A DNA stretch of 64,000 nucleotides from an uncultured Candidatus Saccharibacteria bacterium (GCA_946406665.1 CAMJLE010000001.1:1-64000), one strand, 5' to 3'. Shown: positions 25,088-35,144, numbered from the stretch's first letter. The notes: generated from the sequence alone by a model not told the origin. Made by a program: numbers and translations.

Positions 25088-25738
25088 CTAATGAACGACG
25101 CAGACTGCGAGCACTCCAGCAAGAAGCACAGAGAAGTTCACGATATTCGAAAACGTTACCGCATACTCGGCGTCGTATTTATCGTTGTCCTGATCAAATA
25201 TTGCGGTAGCGATGAAAACTCCGGCCTGCACAATGATCAGGAGTGGTATCATGGCCGGACCGCCATACTTCTCCATAACAGAGAACGGATCTAATACCGC
25301 CAGAATGACCGCAACAAGAGCTGTAATGGCGACAATGCATTCTCCGTTGCCAGTGAGCTGGCTCATCACGACAGTAAACAGCGCCACCAGCGTTGCAATC
25401 GCCACTGCGATCACGAATGTAATCGTGCGGGCTTCACGCAACGGCCCGATAAACATAAGGCCAATCGCAGAGATTGTCGTAATCATGGAGCTGGCGGCAT
25501 ATGCAAATCTGTTTTTTATACGATCTGCTACAAACAGCGCCCCAACACATACGAAAGACAGGAGACTCTTACTGATCAGGTTGGCCGGCACCCTTTTAAA
25601 TATGAATGCTGCAGCCATAGCGACGGCAAGCTGGACCACTGCCATAAGGGCAGACGTGGTCCTAAACTCGCGCAGGTGCATAGGCGAGGAAGTCTTCTCT
25701 TCCTGGCTTTTTTCAAACTTCATTTTAAAACGCAACAT
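25088..25738 (-). CDS. Six-TM integral membrane protein, unknown function
   Basis: 216 aa from ATG 25738 with TTGGAGGTGTAA upstream. A charged cytoplasmic N-terminus of about 25 residues precedes roughly six hydrophobic helices that fill the rest of the protein. A short polar loop, FDQDNDKYDAEYAV, lies before the last helix. No transporter signature is recognisable. It is a single-gene unit with a strong promoter and terminator, between the sipW operon and the three-repeat secreted protein. Confidence 0.6.
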   Translation of the reverse strand: MLRFKMKFEKSQEEKTSSPMHLREFRTTSALMAVVQLAVAMAAAFIFKRVPANLISKSLLSFVCVGALFVADRIKNRFAYAASSMITTISAIGLMFIGPLREARTITFVIAVAIATLVALFTVVMSQLTGNGECIVAITALVAVILAVLDPFSVMEKYGGPAMIPLLIIVQAGVFIATAIFDQDNDKYDAEYAVTFSNIVNFSVLLAGVLAVCVVH

Positions 25739-25795
25739 TTACACCTCCAAAATATAAAAGATCGGTGGGCACAATTACCCATTGCTACTTTTTAC

Positions 25796-25824
25796 ATTAT
25801 AGCATCTAGTGGACGGCTCGTCAA
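25796..25824 (-). promoter_or_regulatory. Promoter of the six-TM protein gene
   Basis: On the minus strand, TTGACG, 17 nt, TATAAT preceded by TGc (extended -10). Confidence 0.8.
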
Positions 25825-25883
25825 TATTATTACTACATGCCATAGAGCCCCCCAAAAAAAATACAAAATCAAGACACGAAAAT

Positions 25884-25914
25884 AGCCGCCCGACATTGTA
25901 GTCGGACGGCATAA
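25884..25914 (-). terminator. Intrinsic terminator
   Basis: On the minus strand, GCCGTCCGAC...GTCGGGCGGC stem followed by TATTTT, after the three-repeat secreted protein gene. Confidence 0.8.
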
Positions 25915-25948
25915 ATACAGTCTGCGTTTATTGGTTATTAGCGATGAA

Positions 25949-27562
25949 TCACGTAAAGCGATCCATCGTTATTGACACACCGTTCGGGCAGGTCTCTTTG
26001 AGCCCCTCGAAGGTCTCGTAGATCGACCTGGGGTCTTCCCCGTTGAGAATCTCGAGCGCCTTCAGGACGACTCGACCAGCCCTCTCGGGAACAAGGTCGC
26101 CATTCTCGAGCTTAACGAACTGTTCTCCTTTAGCGAGCTGCCCGTCAAACTTTACTAATATCCGGTACCAAGGACCAGATATCAGAACGCCGGTATACTC
26201 CCCAACGCCATACACCTCGATACTATAAGAAGAAAGAACCATATAGCCGTAGTTGTTTGTTTGCGGGAGAAGAGTCATTTTTTCGGTCGTCGCTGGGTCT
26301 ACGCGCCATTTCTGGCCATGCGCAAGAGCACGCAAATCCAGGCATCCGTCGCTTATATAGGCCGCAACGTCCTCCTGCGTAGAAATCCATCCGTCGCTAA
26401 AATTAGTCACGACAGGCGGCTGCTCCTCGGGATTTTCTGCCCTAATGACTTCCTCTGGGTCTGTCTTTGTGCGGAGATAGACATCCGCCAAGACGCCAGT
26501 CGGAGCCGTCTTGTCAAGGGCGTCAAAGCGCACCTCGAAGAAGTCGGGATAGTTCGCAAGGCTACTCATGGCCAGCGAGATTGCTCTCGCCATCAGCTCT
26601 GGAATTTTGCTTCCATTTTCCATGACGAATATATCGCCGGCCAATGGAAACGACATCCAAATCGTCACCCCGCGCCCGAGCTGCGCCTCAAAGTAAGGTC
26701 GCTCGGCATCGTCCCAGCTTCCATAGACTCGGATCTTCGACGTCTGACCTAGTTGGCTGTCGTCGTAATAATACGAGACGCCCCCGCCTTCGATGCTATC
26801 TCCGCCAACAAAACCGCGGCGCTTAGCCGTCTCGCCGAGCCAGAATTGATTGCCCATCGTTACAATGGGCGTACTGTCAACATCGTCCCAGGTTACCAGC
26901 TCGGTGTCGGGATTGTAGAGAACCTTGACGTCCGTATTGGCGGACTCACCCCACTGCTTGAGGCGCAGGAAACGAGCCTTCGTTCTCGCCGATTCTCCAT
27001 CAGACGTCTCGAGGTAATATAAAACTACCTTAGCCATCAACGGAGAAATGTGGCTTCCGTCTTCCAGAACCAGCGTTCTGTCCTCGGGCGAGTCATGAAA
27101 TTTCATATCGATTATACATGTGGGTGCAAAGATTCCGCCATGTATGTATGGACAATCCGAATCACTTCGGGCTCCATGGATCGTAATATTCGATCCGCTC
27201 TCTGGGACCATGTCGGCAGTAATCTCTTCCCCGGCAACCCCATAGCCATCAGTATGGCCATGAGCTTTCGCCATGCGGCGAAAATCGAGGTTATTCCCTT
27301 CGTCGATGTACGTCTCAATGTCGCCCTTCAGGAAGAAGTATCCTTCGCCGAATTGGACCCTGTTGCCAACTTCGTCAATCGCGGGATCGTAGTCCTCGAA
27401 GACGAAGGTGGGCCTCATGACCATTGTTTCAGGCTCAGGCTCTGGCTCGGTTTCCGCCGTAGCTCCGTATTGGTTAGCAGCGTGCATAAATGACACGAAA
27501 ATCAGCGTGGCGCAGAGTATTGCCGCTGCGCACTTGAAGATTCTATTAGATTCTTTCTTCAT
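25949..27562 (-). CDS. Secreted protein with three internal repeats
   Basis: 537 aa from ATG 27562, chosen because CAAGGAGGGGAAAG precedes it. A signal peptide (about 1-35) and a Glu/Pro-rich linker (TEPEPEPE) are followed by three diverged modules of roughly 130-150 residues. Modules 1 and 3 share an opening such as IETYIDEGNNLDFRRMAKAHG and VAAYISDGCLDLRALAHG. All three have a strand-rich middle and a closing block: LVLEDGSHISPLMAKVV, FVMENGSKIPELMARAI and VKLENGDLVPERAGRVV. No enzymatic motif. A surface-exposed binding or adhesion protein is plausible but unproven. No obvious cell-wall anchor. Confidence 0.7.
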   Translation of the reverse strand: MKKESNRIFKCAAAILCATLIFVSFMHAANQYGATAETEPEPEPETMVMRPTFVFEDYDPAIDEVGNRVQFGEGYFFLKGDIETYIDEGNNLDFRRMAKAHGHTDGYGVAGEEITADMVPESGSNITIHGARSDSDCPYIHGGIFAPTCIIDMKFHDSPEDRTLVLEDGSHISPLMAKVVLYYLETSDGESARTKARFLRLKQWGESANTDVKVLYNPDTELVTWDDVDSTPIVTMGNQFWLGETAKRRGFVGGDSIEGGGVSYYYDDSQLGQTSKIRVYGSWDDAERPYFEAQLGRGVTIWMSFPLAGDIFVMENGSKIPELMARAISLAMSSLANYPDFFEVRFDALDKTAPTGVLADVYLRTKTDPEEVIRAENPEEQPPVVTNFSDGWISTQEDVAAYISDGCLDLRALAHGQKWRVDPATTEKMTLLPQTNNYGYMVLSSYSIEVYGVGEYTGVLISGPWYRILVKFDGQLAKGEQFVKLENGDLVPERAGRVVLKALEILNGEDPRSIYETFEGLKETCPNGVSITMDRFT

Positions 27563-27617
27563 CTTTCCCCTCCTTGGATGTATTTTAAAATTCTTCACTA
27601 TACGCGACTGTAACTAT

Positions 27618-27646
27618 ATTATATCACACATCGGCGAAAAAATCAA
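27618..27646 (-). promoter_or_regulatory. Promoter of the three-repeat secreted protein gene
   Basis: On the minus strand, TTGATT, 17 nt, TATAAT preceded by TGa. Confidence 0.78.
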
Positions 27647-27680
27647 GCATATGCTCTACCTAAAGCCCCTCTAATACCAC

Positions 27681-27712
27681 AAAAAGCACCCCCTAGGTAA
27701 GGGATGCTTTAG
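27681..27712 (-). terminator. Intrinsic terminator of rpoB-rpoC
   Basis: On the minus strand, AGCATCCC...GGGGTGCT hairpin followed by TTTTTG, about 20 bases after the rpoC stop. Confidence 0.85.
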
Positions 27713-27729
27713 ATTCTTGGCGAGTTGGA

Positions 27730-30700
27730 CTAAATATTGTCTAATTCGCCTTCGGCTGGCTCAGAATCGTCTGTGCCATCTACGGAATCGTCTGTGCCAA
27801 CATATTGAGATAGCGGCTCAATACCAGTTCCTACAGGAATCTTGCGACCAATAATCACATTCTCCTTTAGACCCTTGAGGTGGTCGACGCGGCCAGAGAT
27901 GGCGCTGGAGATTAGGACGCGGGTCGTATCTTGGAAGGAAGCAGCAGATAGGAATGAGTCGGAGTAGATAGATACCTTAGAGATACCGAGGAGCATTTGC
28001 GTATACTCCGCTGGAGTCTTACCTTCGGCGAGAGCGGCCGCGTTCTCTTCGGCAACCGCAGCCTTACTGACGATATCGCCAGTAACGAAGCTGGTATCGC
28101 CCGGCTCGTCGATCATGACGCGCGAGAACATCTGGCGAATAATGATTTCGAGATGTTTCGAGGAGATTTCATGGCCCTGTGCGGCATAAATCGTAAGAAT
28201 ATCGTTCAAGATATAGCGCTCGGTTTCCTCGATGCCCTTGTACTTCATGAGGTCCTGCAAGTTCAACGAACCCTCAGATAGGCGATCGCCAGGCTCGACG
28301 CGGTCACCGTCGTGGACGGTTAGGGCGAAGTCTACTGGTACGGAAACTTTGAGTGGTGCGCCTGCATTAGCAACAAGAACAATCTCGTCCTGAGTGAGCT
28401 CAGCAATACCGTCGAATGGAGCAATAATTGGGTCTGCACCCTTGGCTTTGCTTGCGATTACTGCGCCAGTCTTGACCGAAGCGCCATCCTTAACCTTAGC
28501 CTTGCGGCCATCAAGAATGAAGTGTTCCTTCTTGCCTGCGTCTGGCGTAACTTGAACAATATTGTGGCGCCCCTCTTCCCAAGTAGAGACAACACCGGCA
28601 ATAGTAGAGATGTAAGCCTGACCTTTTGGTGTACGAGCTTCGAGAAGCTCTTCGACGCGCGGAAGACCGCGAGAGATAGCACCAGAACCGGCAACACCGG
28701 ATGAGTGCTTCGTATCGAGCGTAAGCTGCGTACCAGGCTCACCGACGGACTGAGCGGCGATAACGCCGACTGGCTCATGATAGGCAACTGGCTGGCGGGT
28801 CGACATATCGATACCGTAAGCCTTGCGCGGCACACCGTCGTTGCATTCGGTAGTAAGAACGCTCTGAATCTTCAAGCTATCGATTTCCTCATCTGCAGCA
28901 ATCTGGTCAGCAACCTCGCGCGAAATCAATTCGTCAGCTTCGAGGCCATACTTTTCGACCGCCTCGGCAGAGTAGCGACCATAAATACGATCAGCAAAGT
29001 TGATGCCGGTGATTTCGGACTCGCTCTTATAGATGCGGAATCCTGGATCTTCGGCTTCGGACTCAACCGTAAAGACATCCTGAGACACATCAACGAGACG
29101 GCGAGTGAGGTAACCAGAGTCGGCCGTACGAAGAGCGGTAGATACCTGGCCTTGGCGCGCACCGCGGGTAGCGATGAACGATTCGAGCGTATTGAGACCC
29201 TTCTTATAGCTAGACTTTACTGGAAGCTCAATTTCACGGTTAAAGACATCCACCATGATACCGATGGTCGCAGATGCAAGCTTAATATTACCTGCAGAAC
29301 CACGCGCACCAGAGTTGGTCATGATAGAGATATTCGTGTCAAGGTGAGCAAGATTATCCTTAACGAGCTTAGAAATGTCGTCGTCAACCTTGCGCCATGC
29401 GGCTACGGTTAGGCGATAGCGCTCGTCTTCGGTAATGAGGCCATCCTCAAACTGTTGGCTAATCTGCGCTGCAACACCTTCACCTTCGGCAATCAGCGGT
29501 TCGACTTCTGGATAGTATGGATAATCGTCCTTAGAAGTAGATACGCCTGCTACGGTTTCGTACTTAAATGACAAATCCTTGATTGCATCAGCAGCCTCGA
29601 CGGCGGCGTCGGCACCGAATTGGTTGAGGATATTCGCCATCACCTTCTTGAGGTGCTTGCTATTCTGAACTTCGTTATCATACGGATAATCCTTTGGCAA
29701 AACTTCATTGAAGAAGACGCGGCCAAGGGTAGTATCGCGCTTTTGACCTTTCGTATGGACGCGAATTGGCGTCTGGAGCTGGATGAGGCCCATATCGTAG
29801 GCGAGCTCAGCTTCATATACGCTAGTATAAGCCTTGCGCTCGGTCTGAGCGGACGGCTTCTCGTAGGTTAGATAGTAGCTACCCAATACGACGTCCTGTG
29901 TAATCGAAAGTACTGGCGCACCATCGGCTGGCTTCAAGAGGTTCTTGCCGGCAGCCATGAGCTCTTTGGCCTCTGCCTGAGCTTCGCTCGAAAGCGGTAG
30001 ATGGACAGCCATCTGGTCACCATCATAGTCGGCGTTGAAGCCGTTAGCAACGAGCGGATGGAGCTTAATAGCTTTACCGTCAACCAAGCGTGGCTGGAAA
30101 GCCTGAACAGAGAGACGGTGTAGAGATGGAGCACGGTTTAGGAGAACGTATTTGCCTTCAATTACCTCATCTAGCGCATCCCAAATCACGGTTTCGCCCT
30201 GCTCAATCATACGAGAAGCAGAACGGATATTATTAGCATACTCATTCTTGATCAACCAAGATACGACAAATGGCTTAAAGAGTTCGAGCGCCATCTGCTT
30301 TGGTAGGCCGCACTCATTGATGCGAAGTTCTGGGCCTACGACGATTACTGAACGACCAGAATAGTCTACGCGCTTACCGAGAAGGTTTTGGCGGAAGCGG
30401 CCTTGCTTACCTTTTAGGAGATCCGACAAGCTCTTGAGCTTGCGGCGGCCATTCTGAGAGTTGGCGGTACGACCACCACGCGATGCGTTGTTGTCGATGA
30501 GTGCATCGACTGCTTCTTGAAGCATGCGCTTTTCGTTGCGCTGAATAACTTCTGGAGCGTTGAGGTCAACCAACTTCTTCAAGCGATTATTGCGGTTAAT
30601 AACGCGGCGATAGAGATCGTTCAAGTCGGAAGTGGCAAAACGACCACCGGCGAGCGAAATCATCGGGCGAAGATCTGGTGGAATAACTGGAATTACACTC

Positions 30701-31584
30701 AAGATGAGATCAGTTGGCTTAATACCGGCAGATTGCATGCCTTCTAGAACTTTGAGGCGCTTCATGATACGCTTTTGTCTTTGTCCCTTGGCGCTCTCTG
30801 CTTCTGCGTGTAAATCGTCAACGAGTTTATCGAGGTCGATTTCTTCGAGAAGTTTCTTGATTGCGCTTGCGCCCATTTCTACGGTGATGAGATCCTCATA
30901 CTCTTCATCAAGATTGCGATAATCAACTTCATTGATGACGGCGCCCTTCTTGAAGCTAGTCAGGATTGCCTTCTTGTTACGATAATCATCCTCTAATTCT
31001 TCAAGCTCTTTAGTCTGGGCCTCAGCGAGAGCTTTAACGTCGGCGTTGTCGGCCTTCGATTCGTTCTCGTAGCGAGCCTGAATGGCCTGGCGGGCGACAT
31101 CGGTCTGCGCTTCGAGGTCTTCTAGGCGTTTATCGATTTCGGCCTGATCGGCATCAATAATGAGATATGAAGCAAAATATACGACTTTCTCAATATTTTT
31201 CACGGTGATATCGAGCAAAAGGCTCAATGCGGACGGCGTACCGCGCATAAACCAGATATGCGCAACCGGCGCGGCAAGCGTAATGTGCCCCATGCGCTCG
31301 CGGCGAGTAATGCTCTTGGTGACAAGATTGCCCTCTTTGTCTACGGCAGCCTCACGGGAGCGGACGCCTTTTAGCTTCGGGTCATTTGGATTGATATCTT
31401 TTACTGGTCCGAAGATACGTTCGCAGAACAGACCGTCACGTTCTGGTTTCTGCGTACGATAGTTAATAGTTTCTGGCTTTAGCACTTCGCCGTAGCTCCA
31501 GTTGAGGATATCCTCCTCGCTAGCTACTGAGAGGCGAATAGAGTCAAACTCGTTGGCGCTAATGAAATTATCTTCCCAAGCCAT
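27730..31584 (-). CDS. rpoC: RNA polymerase subunit beta' without zinc-site cysteines
   Basis: 1284 aa from ATG 31584 after GGGGAGGA. Catalytic loop NADYDGDQMAVHLPLS (usual Phe replaced by Tyr), bridge and trigger regions (GARGSAGNIKLASA, IAAQSVGEPGTQLTL) and the rudder region LLGKRVDYSGRSVIVVGPEL are all present. Two anomalies are clear. After GLFCERIFGPVKD, where other bacteria have a four-Cys zinc ribbon, the sequence is INPNDPKLKGVRSREAAV without cysteine. The second zinc site is TECNDGVPRKAYG instead of a CxxxxxxCxxC pattern. An acidic tail (VDGTDDSEPAEGELDNI) ends the protein. Two bases separate it from rpoB. Confidence 0.97.
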   Translation of the reverse strand: MAWEDNFISANEFDSIRLSVASEEDILNWSYGEVLKPETINYRTQKPERDGLFCERIFGPVKDINPNDPKLKGVRSREAAVDKEGNLVTKSITRRERMGHITLAAPVAHIWFMRGTPSALSLLLDITVKNIEKVVYFASYLIIDADQAEIDKRLEDLEAQTDVARQAIQARYENESKADNADVKALAEAQTKELEELEDDYRNKKAILTSFKKGAVINEVDYRNLDEEYEDLITVEMGASAIKKLLEEIDLDKLVDDLHAEAESAKGQRQKRIMKRLKVLEGMQSAGIKPTDLILSVIPVIPPDLRPMISLAGGRFATSDLNDLYRRVINRNNRLKKLVDLNAPEVIQRNEKRMLQEAVDALIDNNASRGGRTANSQNGRRKLKSLSDLLKGKQGRFRQNLLGKRVDYSGRSVIVVGPELRINECGLPKQMALELFKPFVVSWLIKNEYANNIRSASRMIEQGETVIWDALDEVIEGKYVLLNRAPSLHRLSVQAFQPRLVDGKAIKLHPLVANGFNADYDGDQMAVHLPLSSEAQAEAKELMAAGKNLLKPADGAPVLSITQDVVLGSYYLTYEKPSAQTERKAYTSVYEAELAYDMGLIQLQTPIRVHTKGQKRDTTLGRVFFNEVLPKDYPYDNEVQNSKHLKKVMANILNQFGADAAVEAADAIKDLSFKYETVAGVSTSKDDYPYYPEVEPLIAEGEGVAAQISQQFEDGLITEDERYRLTVAAWRKVDDDISKLVKDNLAHLDTNISIMTNSGARGSAGNIKLASATIGIMVDVFNREIELPVKSSYKKGLNTLESFIATRGARQGQVSTALRTADSGYLTRRLVDVSQDVFTVESEAEDPGFRIYKSESEITGINFADRIYGRYSAEAVEKYGLEADELISREVADQIAADEEIDSLKIQSVLTTECNDGVPRKAYGIDMSTRQPVAYHEPVGVIAAQSVGEPGTQLTLDTKHSSGVAGSGAISRGLPRVEELLEARTPKGQAYISTIAGVVSTWEEGRHNIVQVTPDAGKKEHFILDGRKAKVKDGASVKTGAVIASKAKGADPIIAPFDGIAELTQDEIVLVANAGAPLKVSVPVDFALTVHDGDRVEPGDRLSEGSLNLQDLMKYKGIEETERYILNDILTIYAAQGHEISSKHLEIIIRQMFSRVMIDEPGDTSFVTGDIVSKAAVAEENAAALAEGKTPAEYTQMLLGISKVSIYSDSFLSAASFQDTTRVLISSAISGRVDHLKGLKENVIIGRKIPVGTGIEPLSQYVGTDDSVDGTDDSEPAEGELDNI

Positions 31585-31585
31585 A

Positions 31586-34500
31586 TTATAGGTCCTCCCC
31601 TAAATCAGTTATTACTTCTTCATCGTCGAAATCTTCCTCGACCTCGATTTCTTCGTCGAGTGGGTTTCCTTCGGCGTCTTCAAGTCCGAATCCTTCGGCA
31701 TTCTCGCCAAGATCCTCTGGCGGCGCCTCTTCATCGCTATGTTGAGCATATATCACAGAATCATCGCGTTGGCGCTCAACTTCCTCGGTTGTCTTCTCAA
31801 TGACATGATCGGCATCTCTGGCATCACCATGATCAAGTAAGTCAACCTTAAGGCCGAGACCTTGGAGTTCCTTTACCAAGACGTTGAAGCCTTCCGGAAG
31901 TTTTGGCCCCTCAATTGGCTCATTCTTAATGATAGATTCGTATGCCTTGGCGCGACCGTAGACGTCATCAGATTTAATTGTAAGCATCTCTTGCAAAGTC
32001 GATGCTGCGCCATAAGCCTCGAGTGTCCACACCTCCATTTCGCCGAAGCGCTGGCCACCATTCTGAGCTTTACCACCAAGTGGCTGCTGAGTGACCATAG
32101 TGTATGGACCGGTAGAACGAGCGTGAATCTTGTCGGCTACCATATGATGGAGTTTAAGCATATACATTACACCAACCGTAATGCGCTCTTCGAATGGCTC
32201 ACCGGTCAAACCGTCGTAAAGCTTAACGCGGCCATCTGGCTCAAAGCCGGCCTTCTTTAATTCTTCAGAAATCGTTTCGTCAGTAACGGAGTTGAATGAT
32301 GGAGTAGTGACATGATAGCCAAGAGCGCGTGCGGCCATACCGAGATGTGTCTCGAATAGCTGACCGAGGTTCATGCGGCTTGGCACGCCCATTGGGTTAA
32401 GTACAACATCTACTGGAGTACCATCTTCCATGAACGGCATATCTTCTACAGGAAGAATACGTGCAACTACACCCTTGTTACCGTGGCGGCCAGATAGCTT
32501 ATCGCCAACGCTGATTTTGCGCATTTCGGCAACATAGATCTTAATTTGCATTAATACGCCAGACTTCAAATCGTTGCCCTGCTCGCGCGTGAAGATTTTA
32601 ACACCGACAACCTTGCCGCCATCAGAACCATTCATGCGGACGGAAGTATCGCGAACGTCTTTAGCCTTTTCGCCGAAGATGGCGCGAAGGAGACGTTCCT
32701 CAGAGCTGAGCTCCTGCTCGCCCTTTGGCGTGATCTTACCAACGAGAACATCGCCATTATGAACTTCAGAACCGACAGTTACGATACCGTCTTCGCCGAG
32801 GTGGCGAAGTGCAGCTTCGCTAACATTCGGAATATCGCGAGTGACCTGCTCTGGACCAAGCTTAGTTTCGCGAACCTCTACATCAAAGTCGCGAATATTA
32901 ATACTAGTTAATTCATCATCCTGGACAAGGCGGCTAGAAATCACGATAGCATCATCCATGTTGTAACCACGCCATGGCATGAAGGCGACAAGCATATTCT
33001 TGCCGAGTGCAAGCTCGCCCTTATCTATGGATGCGCCCTCAATGAGAACATCGCCCTTCTTGACCTTCTGGCCACGCTTAACAACAACGCGCTCATCGTA
33101 ACAGCGGTCGTCATTCGTCTTCATGAAGTGGATTAGATTATAAGTCTTCGTTTCTTTCTTGTACTTAACTTCAACAGCGTTCGAATCAGCTTTGACAACT
33201 TCGCCATCCTCTTCGGCAAAGACAATTTGCGAAAGATTCTTAGCAACTTCGCCATCGATGCCGGTGGAGACAAGAGCAGCCTCTGGCTTGATTAGTGGTA
33301 CTGCCTGTTTCTGCATGGCGCAGGCCATCAAAGAACGGTCGACGCGGTTCTTTTCTACGAATGGAATCATCGATGCGGCAACGCCAAGAATTTCCTTATG
33401 TGCGGCATCCATATGTGTAACTTCGCTGGCCATTACCTGTGTAGGTTGAAGGGCTTTGCGAGCAGACACGTATTCATCAATAAACTTGCCGTCTTTGTCT
33501 AGCTTTGCGCTCGTGTCGGCAATAACCATATTTTCTTCTGCAGCGGCATCTACGTAGACGATTTCGTCGGTAACTTTGCCGTTCTTTACGATGCGATATG
33601 GCGCCTCAATAAAGCCATAATCATTGATGCGAGCGTAGGTTGCAAGGTTAAGCACGAGGCCTACGTTGCCACCTTCTGGGGTTTCTACTGTACAAATGCG
33701 GCCATAGTGGGTTGGATGCGTATCGCGCACTTCAAAGCCTGCGCGTTCGCGAGTAAGACCACCGGGGCCCATGCTAGATAGACGGCGCTTGTGCGAAAGT
33801 TCGCTGAACGGGTTAGTTTCATCCATGAGCTGGCTGAGCTGAGAGCTACTGAAGAACTCTTTAACAGCGGCGGTAACTGGACGAGAGTTGACTAGCTGAG
33901 ATGGAGTAACTGTTTGCGGGTCACTCATCGACATGCGGTCGAGAATGTTGCGCTGCAAGCGAAGCATACCTAAGCGGAATTGGCGCTGAACTAGCTCGCC
34001 GACGAGCTTTACGCGGCGATTTGCGAGCGAGTCGATATCGTCAACTGGATCTTGAGTGTTGTTTAGGCGAATTATCTCACGAATAATCGCGATAAGATCT
34101 TGCATTTGTAGCGTGCGATGCGATTCGTCATTTGGCGTATCGAAGCCGAGGCGTTGATTAATCTTGTAGCGGCCAACACGAGAATAATCATAGCGGCGAT
34201 AATCATTGAAAGTACGGTCAATCATCGAGCGTGCATTCTCGATGGTCGCCAAGTCGCCCGGACGAAGACGGCGATAGATTTCGAGAAGGGCACTGCCCTG
34301 ATTGTCGGATGGGTCTTTCTCGAAAGTATTTTCGATATAGTGAACATCGCCGGTATCAATATCCTTGAAATCAGCCATGATTTCGGTCTTTTTACGGCCA
34401 AGCGCACGAAGCAGAGTCGTTACAGGAACTTTGCGACGGCGATCGATTTTGACGTAGATGACGCCCTTAGTGTCTGTTTCGAACTCGAGCCATGCACCGC

Positions 34501-34993
34501 GGCCTGGAATAATTTTTGCACCATAATAATTATGGCCACCAACGCTGTCTGCCTGGAAGAATACACCTGCAGAGCGAATTAACTGAGAAACTATAACGCG
34601 CTCGGTACCATTAATAATAAAGCTGGCGCGATCGGTCATCCATGGATAATCGCCAAAATAGATATCCTGCTCTTTAACTTCGCCGGTTACTTTATTAGTA
34701 AGCTCTACATTAACATGCAGTGGAGCTTCGTAAGTTGTAAGATTTTCTTTTGCCGTACGGTCGTCTTCGACAGGATCCTTAAAGTAGTAATCCTTGAAGC
34801 GTAGGCTCATTTTCTGACCAGTATAGTCATCAATTGGATTGAGCTCATTGAAGACTTCTTGTAGGCCGAATTTTACAAATTCATCCCAAGATTTGGTCTG
34901 ATGCTCGGTTAGATTTGGTATTTGAAGAACTTGGTCGCCTTCGGTAAAGGATACCCGGCTACCACTGTTTGTGGAATTATTTGATTTTGCCAC
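31586..34993 (-). CDS. rpoB: RNA polymerase subunit beta
   Basis: 1135 aa from GTG 34993 with GAGGGAAT upstream. Landmarks: rifampicin pocket FFSSSQLSQLMDETNPFSE then SHKRRLSSMGPGG (equivalents of Q513, D516, H526 and S531 kept, F514 is Leu); RAGFEVRDTHPTHYGRIC; MPWRGYNMDDAIVIS; GDKLSGRHGNKGVV; GGKAQNGGQRFGEMEVW (usual Phe is Asn). A roughly 70-residue Asp/Glu-rich tail follows the normal C-terminus. rpoB and rpoC form an isolated operon here, without rplJL upstream. Confidence 0.97.
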   Translation of the reverse strand: MAKSNNSTNSGSRVSFTEGDQVLQIPNLTEHQTKSWDEFVKFGLQEVFNELNPIDDYTGQKMSLRFKDYYFKDPVEDDRTAKENLTTYEAPLHVNVELTNKVTGEVKEQDIYFGDYPWMTDRASFIINGTERVIVSQLIRSAGVFFQADSVGGHNYYGAKIIPGRGAWLEFETDTKGVIYVKIDRRRKVPVTTLLRALGRKKTEIMADFKDIDTGDVHYIENTFEKDPSDNQGSALLEIYRRLRPGDLATIENARSMIDRTFNDYRRYDYSRVGRYKINQRLGFDTPNDESHRTLQMQDLIAIIREIIRLNNTQDPVDDIDSLANRRVKLVGELVQRQFRLGMLRLQRNILDRMSMSDPQTVTPSQLVNSRPVTAAVKEFFSSSQLSQLMDETNPFSELSHKRRLSSMGPGGLTRERAGFEVRDTHPTHYGRICTVETPEGGNVGLVLNLATYARINDYGFIEAPYRIVKNGKVTDEIVYVDAAAEENMVIADTSAKLDKDGKFIDEYVSARKALQPTQVMASEVTHMDAAHKEILGVAASMIPFVEKNRVDRSLMACAMQKQAVPLIKPEAALVSTGIDGEVAKNLSQIVFAEEDGEVVKADSNAVEVKYKKETKTYNLIHFMKTNDDRCYDERVVVKRGQKVKKGDVLIEGASIDKGELALGKNMLVAFMPWRGYNMDDAIVISSRLVQDDELTSINIRDFDVEVRETKLGPEQVTRDIPNVSEAALRHLGEDGIVTVGSEVHNGDVLVGKITPKGEQELSSEERLLRAIFGEKAKDVRDTSVRMNGSDGGKVVGVKIFTREQGNDLKSGVLMQIKIYVAEMRKISVGDKLSGRHGNKGVVARILPVEDMPFMEDGTPVDVVLNPMGVPSRMNLGQLFETHLGMAARALGYHVTTPSFNSVTDETISEELKKAGFEPDGRVKLYDGLTGEPFEERITVGVMYMLKLHHMVADKIHARSTGPYTMVTQQPLGGKAQNGGQRFGEMEVWTLEAYGAASTLQEMLTIKSDDVYGRAKAYESIIKNEPIEGPKLPEGFNVLVKELQGLGLKVDLLDHGDARDADHVIEKTTEEVERQRDDSVIYAQHSDEEAPPEDLGENAEGFGLEDAEGNPLDEEIEVEEDFDDEEVITDLGEDL

Positions 34994-35110
34994 ATTCCCT
35001 CGCTATTTTTTCTTTAGTGTTGATACTTTGGCCGGAAGATCACCGCTTTAACCTCTACCGCTTCGCCGGAACGGTTCGAGCAAAAAATTTAAAGCACACT
35101 ACTTCTTAGT
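34994..35110 (-). promoter_or_regulatory. Structured leader of rpoB-rpoC
   Basis: About 117 nt lie between the predicted transcription start and the GTG. Near its ends TAGTGT can pair with ACACTA, enclosing GC-rich hairpins such as ACCG...CGGT and CCGGC/CCGG segments. It could be an autogenous control site, but I recognise no known element. Confidence 0.35.
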
Positions 35111-35115
35111 ACTGT

Positions 35116-35144
35116 ATTTTAGTGCATTCCTACAAGAACGTCAA
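35116..35144 (-). promoter_or_regulatory. rpoB-rpoC promoter
   Basis: On the minus strand, TTGACG, 17 nt, TAAAAT. Confidence 0.78.

Noticed and set aside
27997-31462. Several plus-strand ORFs of 60-235 aa opposite rpoC
   Set aside because: They are antisense shadows of a highly conserved gene, with biased composition and no ribosome binding sites.
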